A stretch of DNA of 9,686 nucleotides from Ruminiclostridium sp. (lineage in GTDB: Bacteria > Bacillota_A > Clostridia > Oscillospirales > Ruminococcaceae), in contig JAFZOA010000461.1 of assembly GCA_017550775.1 (NCBI GenBank), positions 1-9,686 on the forward strand. The letters are read 5' to 3'. Below are positions 1 through 6,312 of the stretch, in pieces. The notes beneath the pieces were generated by a model that saw only the letters and a program-made list of their open reading frames with translations, was not told where the DNA came from and made no database searches. Both the position numbers and the translations under genes were made by a program. How positions within the stretch are numbered: position 1 is the first letter of the stretch; every line of letters begins with the position of its first letter.

Positions 1-251
1 GCACCGAAATCCATGACGCTCACCGCGCAGGTCTCGGATGCTGTCCTGAACGCAAGCGGCTCATGTCCGGTGACCGAGAGCGTATATTCGCGGCCGGGCA
101 GAAGTCCGAACAGCGAAAAGACGTTCGTTTTCGCCCTGAACAGCTCTTTTCCGTCGAGCGATACGCTGTACTCGCTGTCATTGAAGTACGCGAGGTTGTT
201 TTCTATTTCGAAGCAGGCGCTTACCGGGCCCGCAAACAATGTTCTTATCAT
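1..251 (-). CDS. Glycoside hydrolase family 28 (polygalacturonase-like), N-terminal part, cut by window edge
   Basis: Reading from the ATG at 251 gives 83 codons plus two bases before the window ends. The protein opens with a short beta-rich, FN3-like module (about residues 1-73, including YSVSLDGKELF and NVFSLFGLLPGREYTLSV). It then reaches VSVMDFG at residues 77-83, followed by a codon beginning GC. That resembles the 'V-x-DFGA-x-GDG' entry into the right-handed beta-helix of GH28 polygalacturonases, and an N-terminal module of this kind is common in clostridial GH28 enzymes. There is no hydrophobic signal peptide, so the enzyme is probably cytoplasmic and would hydrolyse imported oligogalacturonides. 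The start is supported by AAGGTG, 6 nt upstream, which overlaps the TAA stop of the preceding gene (gap 9 nt). The catalytic Asp residues lie outside the window, so a pectate-lyase-like beta-helix protein remains possible. Confidence 0.72.
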   Translation of the reverse strand, partial: MIRTLFAGPVSACFEIENNLAYFNDSEYSVSLDGKELFRAKTNVFSLFGLLPGREYTLSVTGHEPLAFRTASETCAVSVMDFG

Positions 252-260
252 AATCGCACC

Positions 261-902
261 TTATTTTGATCCCTGACTTCCGGAAGCTTTTGCTGTCGCG
301 TCACGGAAGATGTTTTTAAGTGTTCTCTTGATCGTTATGAAAAGCATATCAAAGCCCAGATAGAAAAGTCCGAACAGTATCGGCTCTACACCGAGCATAG
401 CTTCCTCCTGCGACGCATCGACACCGGCGTTCACACCGAGCATCATGTTTATCGCGTAGTATGTACGGAATACGCAGTACAGCAGAACGCCCGCGTACAG
501 TACGTTCAGGAAGATCGACCAGAACTTTCTTACGGTGATCATCATCCATTTGTCATTTGAACCCGGCTCGGTCTCAAAATGCCGGAGCGCTCTGTTCACC
601 ATGAGGTCGGTCACAACTCCGAGCCCTATCGCAAGCACGACCATAAGGTCTATGCCTCTGAGATAGAACCCGAGTCCCCAGAGGAAAAAATAACAGACCG
701 CACCCGCAAACCAGAACTTTACAAACAGGATCTTGAGCCACATCGGGATATGAAGTTTCTTCTTGGATGTGTACTTTCTGATCTCCGCGTCGGAGACCTC
801 CGGGGCGTTATCCGCGTCCACCAGACGGTCAACGGCGTCGGTATTCAGCTTGTAATAGCTTGCAGCCGATCTGTCTTCTTTTTTTTGCTTTTTTTCAGCC
901 AT
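261..902 (-). CDS. Small 4-TM integral membrane protein, unknown function (transport-operon accessory)
   Basis: This is a 213-residue protein with no function I can name. A charged, lysine-rich cytoplasmic N-terminus of about 50 residues contains SYYKLNTDAVDRLVDADNAP and ends in a basic YTSKKKLHIP stretch. Four hydrophobic segments follow at roughly residues 54-80, 82-102, 126-147 and 171-192, then a basic Ser/Gly-rich tail. An extracellular acidic loop (about 159-170, GVDASQEEAM) lies between helices 3 and 4. The start ATG has AGAGGG 11 nt upstream. The gene lies between another 4-TM gene and the GH28 gene and shares its stop region with the GH28 ribosome binding site, so it is part of the sugar transport operon. 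A role in transporter assembly, anchoring or regulation is inference only. Confidence 0.85.
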   Translation of the reverse strand: MAEKKQKKEDRSAASYYKLNTDAVDRLVDADNAPEVSDAEIRKYTSKKKLHIPMWLKILFVKFWFAGAVCYFFLWGLGFYLRGIDLMVVLAIGLGVVTDLMVNRALRHFETEPGSNDKWMMITVRKFWSIFLNVLYAGVLLYCVFRTYYAINMMLGVNAGVDASQEEAMLGVEPILFGLFYLGFDMLFITIKRTLKNIFRDATAKASGSQGSK

Positions 903-930
903 ATATCAATCAACCCTCTGCATTTAAGTC

Positions 931-962
931 GGGGCTGTACGGCGAAAAAACCGTACAGCCTC
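931..962 (-). repeat. Intergenic stem-loop between two accessory membrane-protein genes
   Basis: There is a perfect 10-bp inverted repeat (GGCTGTACGG at 933-942 and CCGTACAGCC at 951-960), extendable by a G-T and a G-C pair to 931/962. The 8-nt loop reads TTTTTTCG on the coding strand. It starts 4 nt after the stop codon of the 193-residue protein and ends 28 nt before the next start. No U-tract follows the stem in the direction of transcription (the next bases are CGACTTAAATG), so it is not a classical intrinsic terminator. An RNA-stability or processing hairpin is more likely. Confidence 0.75.
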
Positions 963-966
963 GGCA

Positions 967-1548
967 TCATTCTTCTTCGTCGGAGATGTCGATAGCTTCC
1001 ATGTTTTCGTTGCCCTCGACCTCGATAGATGTGTTGATCTTTTTGATAGCTTTTGCATAGAGAGGGAGCGTAGCAAGCAGTAAAGCGGTCACGCCGACAA
1101 ATACTATATGAAGCGTGACAACAGCCTGCGACACCTTGATATATACCGATTGCTCGTCAACTACGATAGGATTGTCCGCTCTTGTTATCGCGGTTATGAT
1201 GCGTATGAGATAAACGCTGTCCACAAACACGAGCAGTGCCAGCATCAGGAAAAGCAGCAGGAGCATAAGCTTTTTCGCGGGCTTGCGCTTCGGGAATGTT
1301 CTTAAAAACACCACAAAGGCAAGTATCGAGAAGAGCATCGCAATAAATTCGCACTGACCCATATTCGCGCCGTTTATTCTCGCAGTGGTATTCGCTATGG
1401 AAGAAAGATTAAGCGAATAGATAAGGAACGCGAGCACAAGGAAAACAAGAGGAATAGCCTGAGGTGACCGTTTCAGCGAGACTACGGACTTGCGTATGAT
1501 CTCTTTTATGCCGCGTTTCGGTCTTCTCGCGGTCTTCTGATCTGCCAT
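967..1548 (-). CDS. Small 4-TM integral membrane protein, unknown function (transport-operon accessory)
   Basis: This is a 193-residue protein of unrecognised family. A strongly basic N-terminus (residues 1-30, rich in Lys/Arg) precedes four hydrophobic segments at about 31-49, 66-84, 94-118 and 140-165. Helix 2 is followed by the basic loop RTFPKRKPAKK (83-93), which puts it and the N-terminus on the cytoplasmic side by the positive-inside rule. Helix 4 returns to a cytoplasmic KAIKK and an acidic C-terminus ending DISDEEE. The ATG has AAGGGGG 8 nt upstream, and only 13 nt separate it from the stop of the ATPase gene, so the two are co-transcribed and probably translationally linked. A 32-bp stem-loop follows the gene. 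The shape matches the other small 4-TM proteins of this operon, but I see no obvious shared motif. Confidence 0.85.
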   Translation of the reverse strand: MADQKTARRPKRGIKEIIRKSVVSLKRSPQAIPLVFLVLAFLIYSLNLSSIANTTARINGANMGQCEFIAMLFSILAFVVFLRTFPKRKPAKKLMLLLLFLMLALLVFVDSVYLIRIITAITRADNPIVVDEQSVYIKVSQAVVTLHIVFVGVTALLLATLPLYAKAIKKINTSIEVEGNENMEAIDISDEEE

Positions 1549-1561
1549 TGCCGTTTCCCCC

Positions 1562-2620
1562 TTATCTTATCGCTTTTGTGGTTTCCTTGTCGAAAAAGTG
1601 CTTCTTGTTGAAGGAAACCTGTACCGTGTCGCCGTATTTGTAATTGCACCATTCGCGGAATTTGCACGTTATCCTGTGTCTTCCCACAAGACCGTTAATG
1701 AGCGTGTTCTGTCCGAGGTTCTCGTTGGAGTGGACATCGACGTTGATGCTTCCGCCGGGAACGACATTCTCGGGACGAACTCCCATGGTGACTGTTCTGC
1801 CTCTGTATTCGGTAAGGCGTTCCTTTTCCTCTTCCGAAAGCTCGATGCTGAAATCGCTGCATACCGCCCTGCCGTTTCTTATCTCCACATCGAACAGGTT
1901 CATCGGAGGAAGTCCGATAAAGCCTGCGACGAAGAGGTTCGCGGGAGTATCGTAGAGCTCAAGAGGCGTTCCTATCTGCTGGACATGACCCATTGACATA
2001 CACACTATTCTGTCCGCGAGCGTGAGCGCTTCGGTCTGGTCGTGCGTTACATAGATCATGGTCGCGTTAAGGCGCTTATGGAGCAGCAGTATCTCGCGGC
2101 GGGTCGCACTTCTGAGCTTCGCGTCGAGGTTGGAAAGCGGCTCGTCAAACAGGAAGACCTTCGGTGTACGCACGATCGCGCGTCCCATTGCGACTCTCTG
2201 CCGCTGACCGCCGGAAAGCTGACTCGGCTTCTTGTTGAGCTGGCTCGTGAGATCGAGTATCTCTGCGGCTGCCATTACCTTCTGATGTATCTCGTTTTTG
2301 TTCTGCTTTCGCAGCATTAGTGAGAATGCCATGTTCTCATAGACCGTCATGTGACCGTAAAGCGCATAGTTCTGGAACACCATAGCGATATCACGGTCCT
2401 TCGGGGGCATCTGTGTAACGTCCTTGCCGTCGATGATAAGCTTTCCCTTTGTGATGTCCTCAAGGCCGGCTACCATACGGAGCGTTGTGGACTTTCCGCA
2501 GCCCGAAGGCCCTACAAGAACTATAAATTCGCCGTGCTGTACTTCAAGGTCGAAATCATAGACAGCCTGTACATTGTTGTCGTATATCTTTTCGAGATGC
2601 TGTAATTTAAGATCACTCAT
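1562..2620 (-). CDS. Sugar ABC transporter ATP-binding protein (MsmX/UgpC/MalK type)
   Basis: This is a 352-residue ATPase that powers CUT1-type sugar import by binding the EAA loops of the two permeases. All key motifs are visible: Walker A GPSGCGKST (37-45), Q-loop Gln83 in MVFQNYALY, signature LSGGQRQRVAMGRA (135-148), Walker B VFLFDEP (155-161, with D159 and E160), D-loop SNLD (163-166) and switch His193 in YVTHDQTEA. The C-terminal third is an OB/TOBE regulatory domain with the family's MGVRPENV (279-286). I start it at the ATG at 2620, where homologues begin (MSDLKLQHLEKIY) and AGGGGAG lies 6 nt upstream. The open frame extends 43 codons further, but that part is not ABC-like. The start overlaps the preceding stop by 8 nt (ATGAGTGA). 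One oddity is 'YALYGHMTV', where Pro usually replaces the Gly. Confidence 0.96.
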   Translation of the reverse strand: MSDLKLQHLEKIYDNNVQAVYDFDLEVQHGEFIVLVGPSGCGKSTTLRMVAGLEDITKGKLIIDGKDVTQMPPKDRDIAMVFQNYALYGHMTVYENMAFSLMLRKQNKNEIHQKVMAAAEILDLTSQLNKKPSQLSGGQRQRVAMGRAIVRTPKVFLFDEPLSNLDAKLRSATRREILLLHKRLNATMIYVTHDQTEALTLADRIVCMSMGHVQQIGTPLELYDTPANLFVAGFIGLPPMNLFDVEIRNGRAVCSDFSIELSEEEKERLTEYRGRTVTMGVRPENVVPGGSINVDVHSNENLGQNTLINGLVGRHRITCKFREWCNYKYGDTVQVSFNKKHFFDKETTKAIR

Positions 2621-3128
2621 CGCTTGCTCCCCTGATCGCTGTTCTTTCAAGTTCCGCCTGGTGGCTTCTGAGAGTTGTTGTCTTGATAATGCCGATAACG
2701 CCGGCGCATATAAGCAGTGCCGCGGATATGCACAGGCAGATCGCCACATATCCGAACTGATCGTCGAGCATTACCGTTTCCGTTTCCTTGCCGACTATGG
2801 GGTTCGGAGCCTCGTGAGCCTGCATGGGGATATAGAAGATGCGTCCGATCTGCAGTACACCGATCACTATCGCGGTGTAGGCATATCCCATTTTGTAGTT
2901 CTTGACTCCCTCGGAGGAAAGGAACGCAATAAGCATGAAAATAAGGTTATAGAGTATCGAAGCGCCAATGAATATCTTGTAGTAATAGCTTCCTACGTCC
3001 GTTCTGTATATGCTGACAAAGTAAAGCGCGTTTACCGCTATCGCGGCGAGTATAAGATTTGCGGACAGCTTGTTCTTTGTAAAGCGCAGACGATCTCTTT
3101 TAGTAAAAACCGCTCTGTTTTCGCTCAT
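2613..3128 (-). CDS. Small 4-TM integral membrane protein, unknown function (transport-operon accessory)
   Basis: This is a 171-residue protein I cannot assign to a family. A short basic N-terminus (KRDRLRFTKNK, 10-20) is followed by hydrophobic segments at about 22-41, 50-70, 79-100 and 126-148. The extracellular loop at 101-125 (PMQAHEAPNPIVGKETETVM and following) joins helices 3 and 4, and the C-terminus is polar and cytoplasmic. I choose the ATG at 3128 because AAGGAG (3137-3142) sits 8 nt upstream. An in-frame GTG at 3137 would add three residues but overlaps that site. The gene begins 5 nt after the previous stop, and its last codons overlap the ATPase start by 8 nt, so synthesis of this protein and the ATPase is probably coupled. 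Its position directly before the ATPase suggests a partner role in the transporter, which is inference. Confidence 0.86.
   Translation of the reverse strand: MSENRAVFTKRDRLRFTKNKLSANLILAAIAVNALYFVSIYRTDVGSYYYKIFIGASILYNLIFMLIAFLSSEGVKNYKMGYAYTAIVIGVLQIGRIFYIPMQAHEAPNPIVGKETETVMLDDQFGYVAICLCISAALLICAGVIGIIKTTTLRSHQAELERTAIRGASDE
2627..2633 (-). promoter_or_regulatory. Ribosome binding site deciding the ATPase start
   Basis: AGGGGAG lies 6 nt before the ATG at 2620 and inside the 3' end of the preceding gene. It supports the 352-residue form of the ATPase over the 395-residue open frame, whose extra 43 residues match no ABC ATPase sequence. Confidence 0.7.
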
Positions 3129-3133
3129 CTTTC

Positions 3134-3727
3134 TCACTCCTTCCGCGTACCTATCGCTTCACGTTCGGCTTTCATCACGGCTGACTTGAAACAAATATTC
3201 GCAACAAGCAGCAGCGACGTAAGTATCAGTATCCCGAAGATCACATAGCAGATATCGAACCAGAATGTGTCGTCGGGACCTATGTAAAGAGTTCCCCAGT
3301 CCTTTGAGAACGCTTCAAGCTCTTCAAAGTTCACGTTGTTCTGAAACTGTGACTTATAGCTTGCGATCTGAGGTATGCACCATATAGCCATCGCGATCTC
3401 GGCTGCCACGGCAAGCCCTGTAGCGATGTAGTTCCCGATGTAGTACTTCCTGCGGGAGTGCGTGTTTGTAACGAACAGTGTGAGCGTTACCACAATGAGC
3501 ACTATCGACGCGGTGGTGAATGCCGAGTTGAACCCGAACATATCGTAGTAGACTCTCGACCCGGTAACCGATGAGTAATCAAGGTCGTAGTCCGGGTAAA
3601 GTATGGTCTTTGAAAGCGCGTCGTAAAGATCGGTCGAGAGACCCAGCGAGCTTACGAATACAAGCGCAGCCATTATCAGAGCCATAAAGCACACGATCTT
3701 CTGAAACAACATTTGCTTCTTGTACAT
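3134..3727 (-). CDS. Small 4-TM integral membrane protein, unknown function (transport-operon accessory)
   Basis: This is a 197-residue protein of unrecognised family and the first of the four small membrane proteins. Hydrophobic segments lie at about 10-30, 67-88, 97-119 and 155-179. Two sizeable, acidic and aromatic loops are predicted outside the cell: 31-66 (with YPDYDLDYSS and YYDMFGFN) and 120-154 (with FEELEAFSKDWG). The basic SRRKYY (91-96) and the C-terminal KAERE lie inside. These exposed loops are the longest among the accessory proteins and could contact the binding protein or the sugar, but nothing in the sequence proves it. The ATG has AAGGAAGG 5 nt upstream. It follows the 258-bp structured gap after the lipoprotein gene and is separated by 5 nt from the next gene. 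Confidence 0.86.
   Translation of the reverse strand: MYKKQMLFQKIVCFMALIMAALVFVSSLGLSTDLYDALSKTILYPDYDLDYSSVTGSRVYYDMFGFNSAFTTASIVLIVVTLTLFVTNTHSRRKYYIGNYIATGLAVAAEIAMAIWCIPQIASYKSQFQNNVNFEELEAFSKDWGTLYIGPDDTFWFDICYVIFGILILTSLLLVANICFKSAVMKAEREAIGTRKE
3137..3142 (-). promoter_or_regulatory. Ribosome binding site deciding the start at 3128
   Basis: AAGGAG lies 8 nt before the ATG at 3128. It abuts and partly covers the alternative in-frame GTG at 3137-3135, which therefore cannot use it. The site lies within the last codons of the upstream gene, as expected for coupled translation. Confidence 0.7.
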
Positions 3728-3774
3728 AACAACCTTCCTTTATGCCGTAGTTGGGGGCTTTCCGACCCCTTCTG

Positions 3775-3897
3775 ATTATTGCTTCACCGATAAATTCCTT
3801 TGTGATACCTGCCGAACAAAGCCGCCTTCCACGGCTTTGCCGCGACGAGTATCAAAAGAGGACAAGAAGAAAAGAAATTTATCGGTCAATCAATAAT
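3775..3897. repeat. 123-bp inverted-repeat element (MITE-like or structured RNA)
   Basis: The ends form an inverted repeat of about 27 bp with three mismatches. The left arm has ATTATTG (3775-3781), ACCGATAAATT (3786-3796) and CTTT (3798-3801). The right arm has AAAG (3871-3874), AATTTATCGGT (3876-3886) and CAATAAT (3891-3897). Inside, TGATAC (3803-3808) pairs with GTATCA (3849-3854), and CAAAGCCG (3817-3824) pairs with CGGCTTTG (3832-3839) around a 7-nt loop. No open frame of useful length or obvious target-site duplication is seen. It lies between the lipoprotein gene and the first small membrane-protein gene. It could be a non-autonomous mobile element or a long hairpin that adjusts expression of downstream genes. 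Confidence 0.72.
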
Positions 3898-3910
3898 GTT
3901 TTACGGATCC

Positions 3911-3960
3911 GGATCCGACACTGCCGCACTGTTGCGCGGCAGCGCCTTTGGAACGGATCC
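3911..3960. repeat. Nested inverted repeat / hairpin downstream of the lipoprotein gene
   Basis: The inner stem CTGCCGC (3921-3927) pairs with GCGGCAG (3936-3942) around an 8-nt loop. The outer arms GGATCCG (3911-3917) and CGGATCC (3954-3960) also pair. GGATC recurs five times between 3905 and 3987. The structure begins about 26 nt after the lipoprotein stop codon and has no U-tract, so it is more likely a 3' stabilising or partially terminating hairpin than a full terminator. Confidence 0.65.
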
Positions 3961-3985
3961 AACTTAAGGATCAATTTTTACCGGA

Positions 3986-6229
3986 TCAGCCGTTTATCGT
4001 CTGATAGAAGTTCTTGAGTCTGTGCCAAGCTTCGTTTCTGCGGGAGAGGTATGTTGAGCCGCCCCAGCCGCCGTCTGCAACGGACTTGGAAACGGTTGCC
4101 GCTGTTGTAGCAGCGTCTGCGCCTGTCTCACCGGTGAAGCCCTTTGCGATGATGTCAACGAACAGGTTTACCTGATCCTTTGCGCCGCCGAACTGACCGG
4201 ATGCGCTCAGGTTGGTGAGCTCGTTGATAGCGTTGGATTCAGCAACTTCCTGAGGAAGAACGGTAGGAACGGAGGTGTACCAGGGGTTGTCTGCGAGAGC
4301 GAGCTCGGGGTGCTTGATAGTGCCGAGAGCGATAGCTCTGGAGATGTAGCCTGCGCCTTCCTTACCTACTTCGTGTGTGCACTGATACTCGAATGCCTGG
4401 CTCTTTACGAAGCTCAGTGTGGAACCGATGTAGTTACGAGCGTAGTTGGTGTAGTTACCGTTGGACTTATCCCAGAGTTCCTGATATGTAGCGTCCGCGA
4501 TAACGGGCCACTGTTCGCCGTTGAAATCGAATGTCTCATAGTTGCCGGCCGAACCCTTGATGAAAGCGTCGGGACCGTAGGACATGAGGATCATGCCTTC
4601 CTTGCTGTATGCGTAGTCGATGAGCTTGAGGCATGCGTTGAGCTTGTCGGTGTTGCCTGCGATACCTGCAACGGAGATTCCCCAACCGTCTGTCTTGACA
4701 GAACGCCAGGACTCTGTAAATCTCATGTACTTTTCAGAACCGTCGTTCCAGCGTGCAACGGGGACCATAACTGCCATGTACTTTTCGCCGGCAGCGTTGT
4801 CAAGAGCTGTTGCGTTGTAAGCGGTCTGTGTCTGGTTGTAGTCGTAGTGCATGAAGCCGTTGTCGTCGGAGAGATACTTTTCGGTGTTGACATCTTCGGA
4901 GTTAACGAATGCTGCGGAGATGATGCCTTCCTTTACCATGTCGTTCATCTTTGCGAGAACGTTGTAGGTCTCTTCCTCGTTACGAGCGTCGTGGAGCTCG
5001 CCGTCTGTACCTACATAGAGGAAGTCAAGTCTGGACTCAAGGCCGCGGACACCGAAGAGTGTGCCTGCGAAACGGAACATATCAACACGTCTCTGGTTGT
5101 TGCTGTCTTCACGTGTGTGGAGACCCTGAACGCTGTCAGTACCGTTGAGTGTCTGGGGGTTAGCAACTACGCAGCGGAGGAGAGCTACGAGCTCGTCAGC
5201 GTCCCAAGCCGCGTTCTGACCGATGAAGAGGTCCGCACGGTTCTCACCGTAGTAGCCGTCGTAAGTCTTGTCGATGTACTCGCGGAGCATATTGACTGCG
5301 GAAACGCCGTCCATTGCGCCGACTGCGTTCATCTTGTCAACGATGTTGCCGTATGCGTCATAGTTCTTGTTGATCGTCTCAACTGCGGAGCCGTCCTTCT
5401 TGACAACATCTATCGCGATGCTGCCGGAGGTGGGCATATAGGGTGTGTAAGCGGGCTGTGCTGTCATGTTGCACTTGTCTGCTGCGAATTCGCCGGAACC
5501 GTTGAGGAGCGTCTCTACCCAGTCGGTTCTCATAAGAGGCATACGCTCGATATCATTTACACCGTCGAAGTAAGGCGAGAAGTAGATAGCGCCTGCGTTC
5601 GGGCCTGCTGCCGCACCGGTAATGGAGAGGCGGACGATCGGGTTAGCGTCAAGATAAGCCTTGAAGTTCGGCATATCCTTGAGGTGCTCTGCGAGGTTCA
5701 CGAGCTTGCCCTGCTGACCGTTCTCGGAGAGGAGGGTAGCGGTACCGCTGAGCATATCGATCTGGTCGAGCTGAGCGTCCCAGTACTGATACTCTTTTGT
5801 CGCGTTGTTGCCCTGATAATGATCCTCGATCTTGATGTTGAGGAGGGCTTCAACAGTCTGCCATGTGGGCTTCAGGTCGCCGGTGTGGTAGGTGTTGCCG
5901 TCCGCGAGGGTGATGCCTTCGCCTGCGAGATCCGCGGTGAAGCTCATACCGGTCTTATCGTTGTTGTAGCCGCAAGCCATACGAAGCACCGTGCCGTCCG
6001 CGTAGGTGAGAGCAGCAGCTTCGATAGCCGCATCGGCGGTAGTAGCCGATGTTGTTTCGCCGGCGGGCTTTGTGGTGGTCTCACCGCCGCCGTTATTGGC
6101 CGCCGTTGTTGTCGCGTTGTTGTTGTTCGAGGAATTGGTCGTGGTCGTTCCGCCGCCGCAGCCCGACAGCAATGAGGTAGCTGCAAGAGCTGCTGTGATG
6201 AACAAGGTCGTAAGTTTTGATTTCTTCAT
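3986..6229 (-). CDS. Extracellular solute-binding lipoprotein of a CUT1 sugar ABC transporter
   Basis: This is a 747-residue lipoprotein predicted to capture the transported sugar at the outer face of the membrane. The N-terminus has a lysine-containing signal peptide with lipobox L-S-G-C (residues 21-24), so Cys24 would be lipidated. A Gly/Thr/Asn-rich flexible linker follows (about 25-68), typical of clostridial lipoproteins. The mature part resembles large LplA/LipO-like family 1 binding proteins: an early WQTVEALLNIKIE segment, then FRFAGTLFGVRG-like and GWGISVAGIAGNTDKLNACLKLIDY-like regions in the C-terminal lobe. At 747 residues it is well above the roughly 400-560 usual for the family. 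AAAGGAGG, 6 nt upstream of the ATG, is the strongest ribosome binding site in the window, consistent with high expression. It follows the two permease genes. The specific ligand cannot be read from the sequence. Confidence 0.92.
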   Translation of the reverse strand: MKKSKLTTLFITAALAATSLLSGCGGGTTTTNSSNNNNATTTAANNGGGETTTKPAGETTSATTADAAIEAAALTYADGTVLRMACGYNNDKTGMSFTADLAGEGITLADGNTYHTGDLKPTWQTVEALLNIKIEDHYQGNNATKEYQYWDAQLDQIDMLSGTATLLSENGQQGKLVNLAEHLKDMPNFKAYLDANPIVRLSITGAAAGPNAGAIYFSPYFDGVNDIERMPLMRTDWVETLLNGSGEFAADKCNMTAQPAYTPYMPTSGSIAIDVVKKDGSAVETINKNYDAYGNIVDKMNAVGAMDGVSAVNMLREYIDKTYDGYYGENRADLFIGQNAAWDADELVALLRCVVANPQTLNGTDSVQGLHTREDSNNQRRVDMFRFAGTLFGVRGLESRLDFLYVGTDGELHDARNEEETYNVLAKMNDMVKEGIISAAFVNSEDVNTEKYLSDDNGFMHYDYNQTQTAYNATALDNAAGEKYMAVMVPVARWNDGSEKYMRFTESWRSVKTDGWGISVAGIAGNTDKLNACLKLIDYAYSKEGMILMSYGPDAFIKGSAGNYETFDFNGEQWPVIADATYQELWDKSNGNYTNYARNYIGSTLSFVKSQAFEYQCTHEVGKEGAGYISRAIALGTIKHPELALADNPWYTSVPTVLPQEVAESNAINELTNLSASGQFGGAKDQVNLFVDIIAKGFTGETGADAATTAATVSKSVADGGWGGSTYLSRRNEAWHRLKNFYQTING

Positions 6230-6235
6230 TTTTAT

Positions 6236-6243
6236 CCTCCTTT
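6236..6243 (-). promoter_or_regulatory. Consensus-strength ribosome binding site of the lipoprotein gene
   Basis: AAAGGAGG is placed 6 nt before the ATG at 6229. It is the closest match to the anti-Shine-Dalgarno sequence in the window, fitting the excess of binding protein over permeases usual in such operons. The 83-nt gap it lies in (6230-6312) otherwise shows only a weak 5-bp hairpin around ACCGC/GCGGT near 6281-6295. Confidence 0.65.
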
Positions 6244-6312
6244 TAGGATATGATCTCAGACGTTAAGTCTCTATATATCCACCGCATCGCGCGGTCGATA
6301 GCCGTAATTGTT

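Noticed and set aside
931..962. Intrinsic terminator splitting the operon
   Set aside because: The stem is strong, but no U-tract follows it on the minus strand; the U-run is in the loop.
2621..2749. A 43-residue N-terminal extension of the ATPase
   Set aside because: It has no similarity to ABC ATPases and overlaps the upstream membrane-protein gene. The ATG at 2620 has a good ribosome binding site and the expected N-terminus.
3775..3897. CRISPR array or insertion sequence with transposase
   Set aside because: There is only one pair of inverted arms, no regularly spaced direct repeats, and no room for or trace of a transposase gene.
4310..6175. A 621-codon open frame on the plus strand opposite the lipoprotein gene
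   Set aside because: The frame exists because of biased codon use in the real minus-strand gene. Its translation is Val/Cys/Leu-rich with no domain-like pattern, and the minus strand has a lipobox, a strong ribosome binding site and family features.
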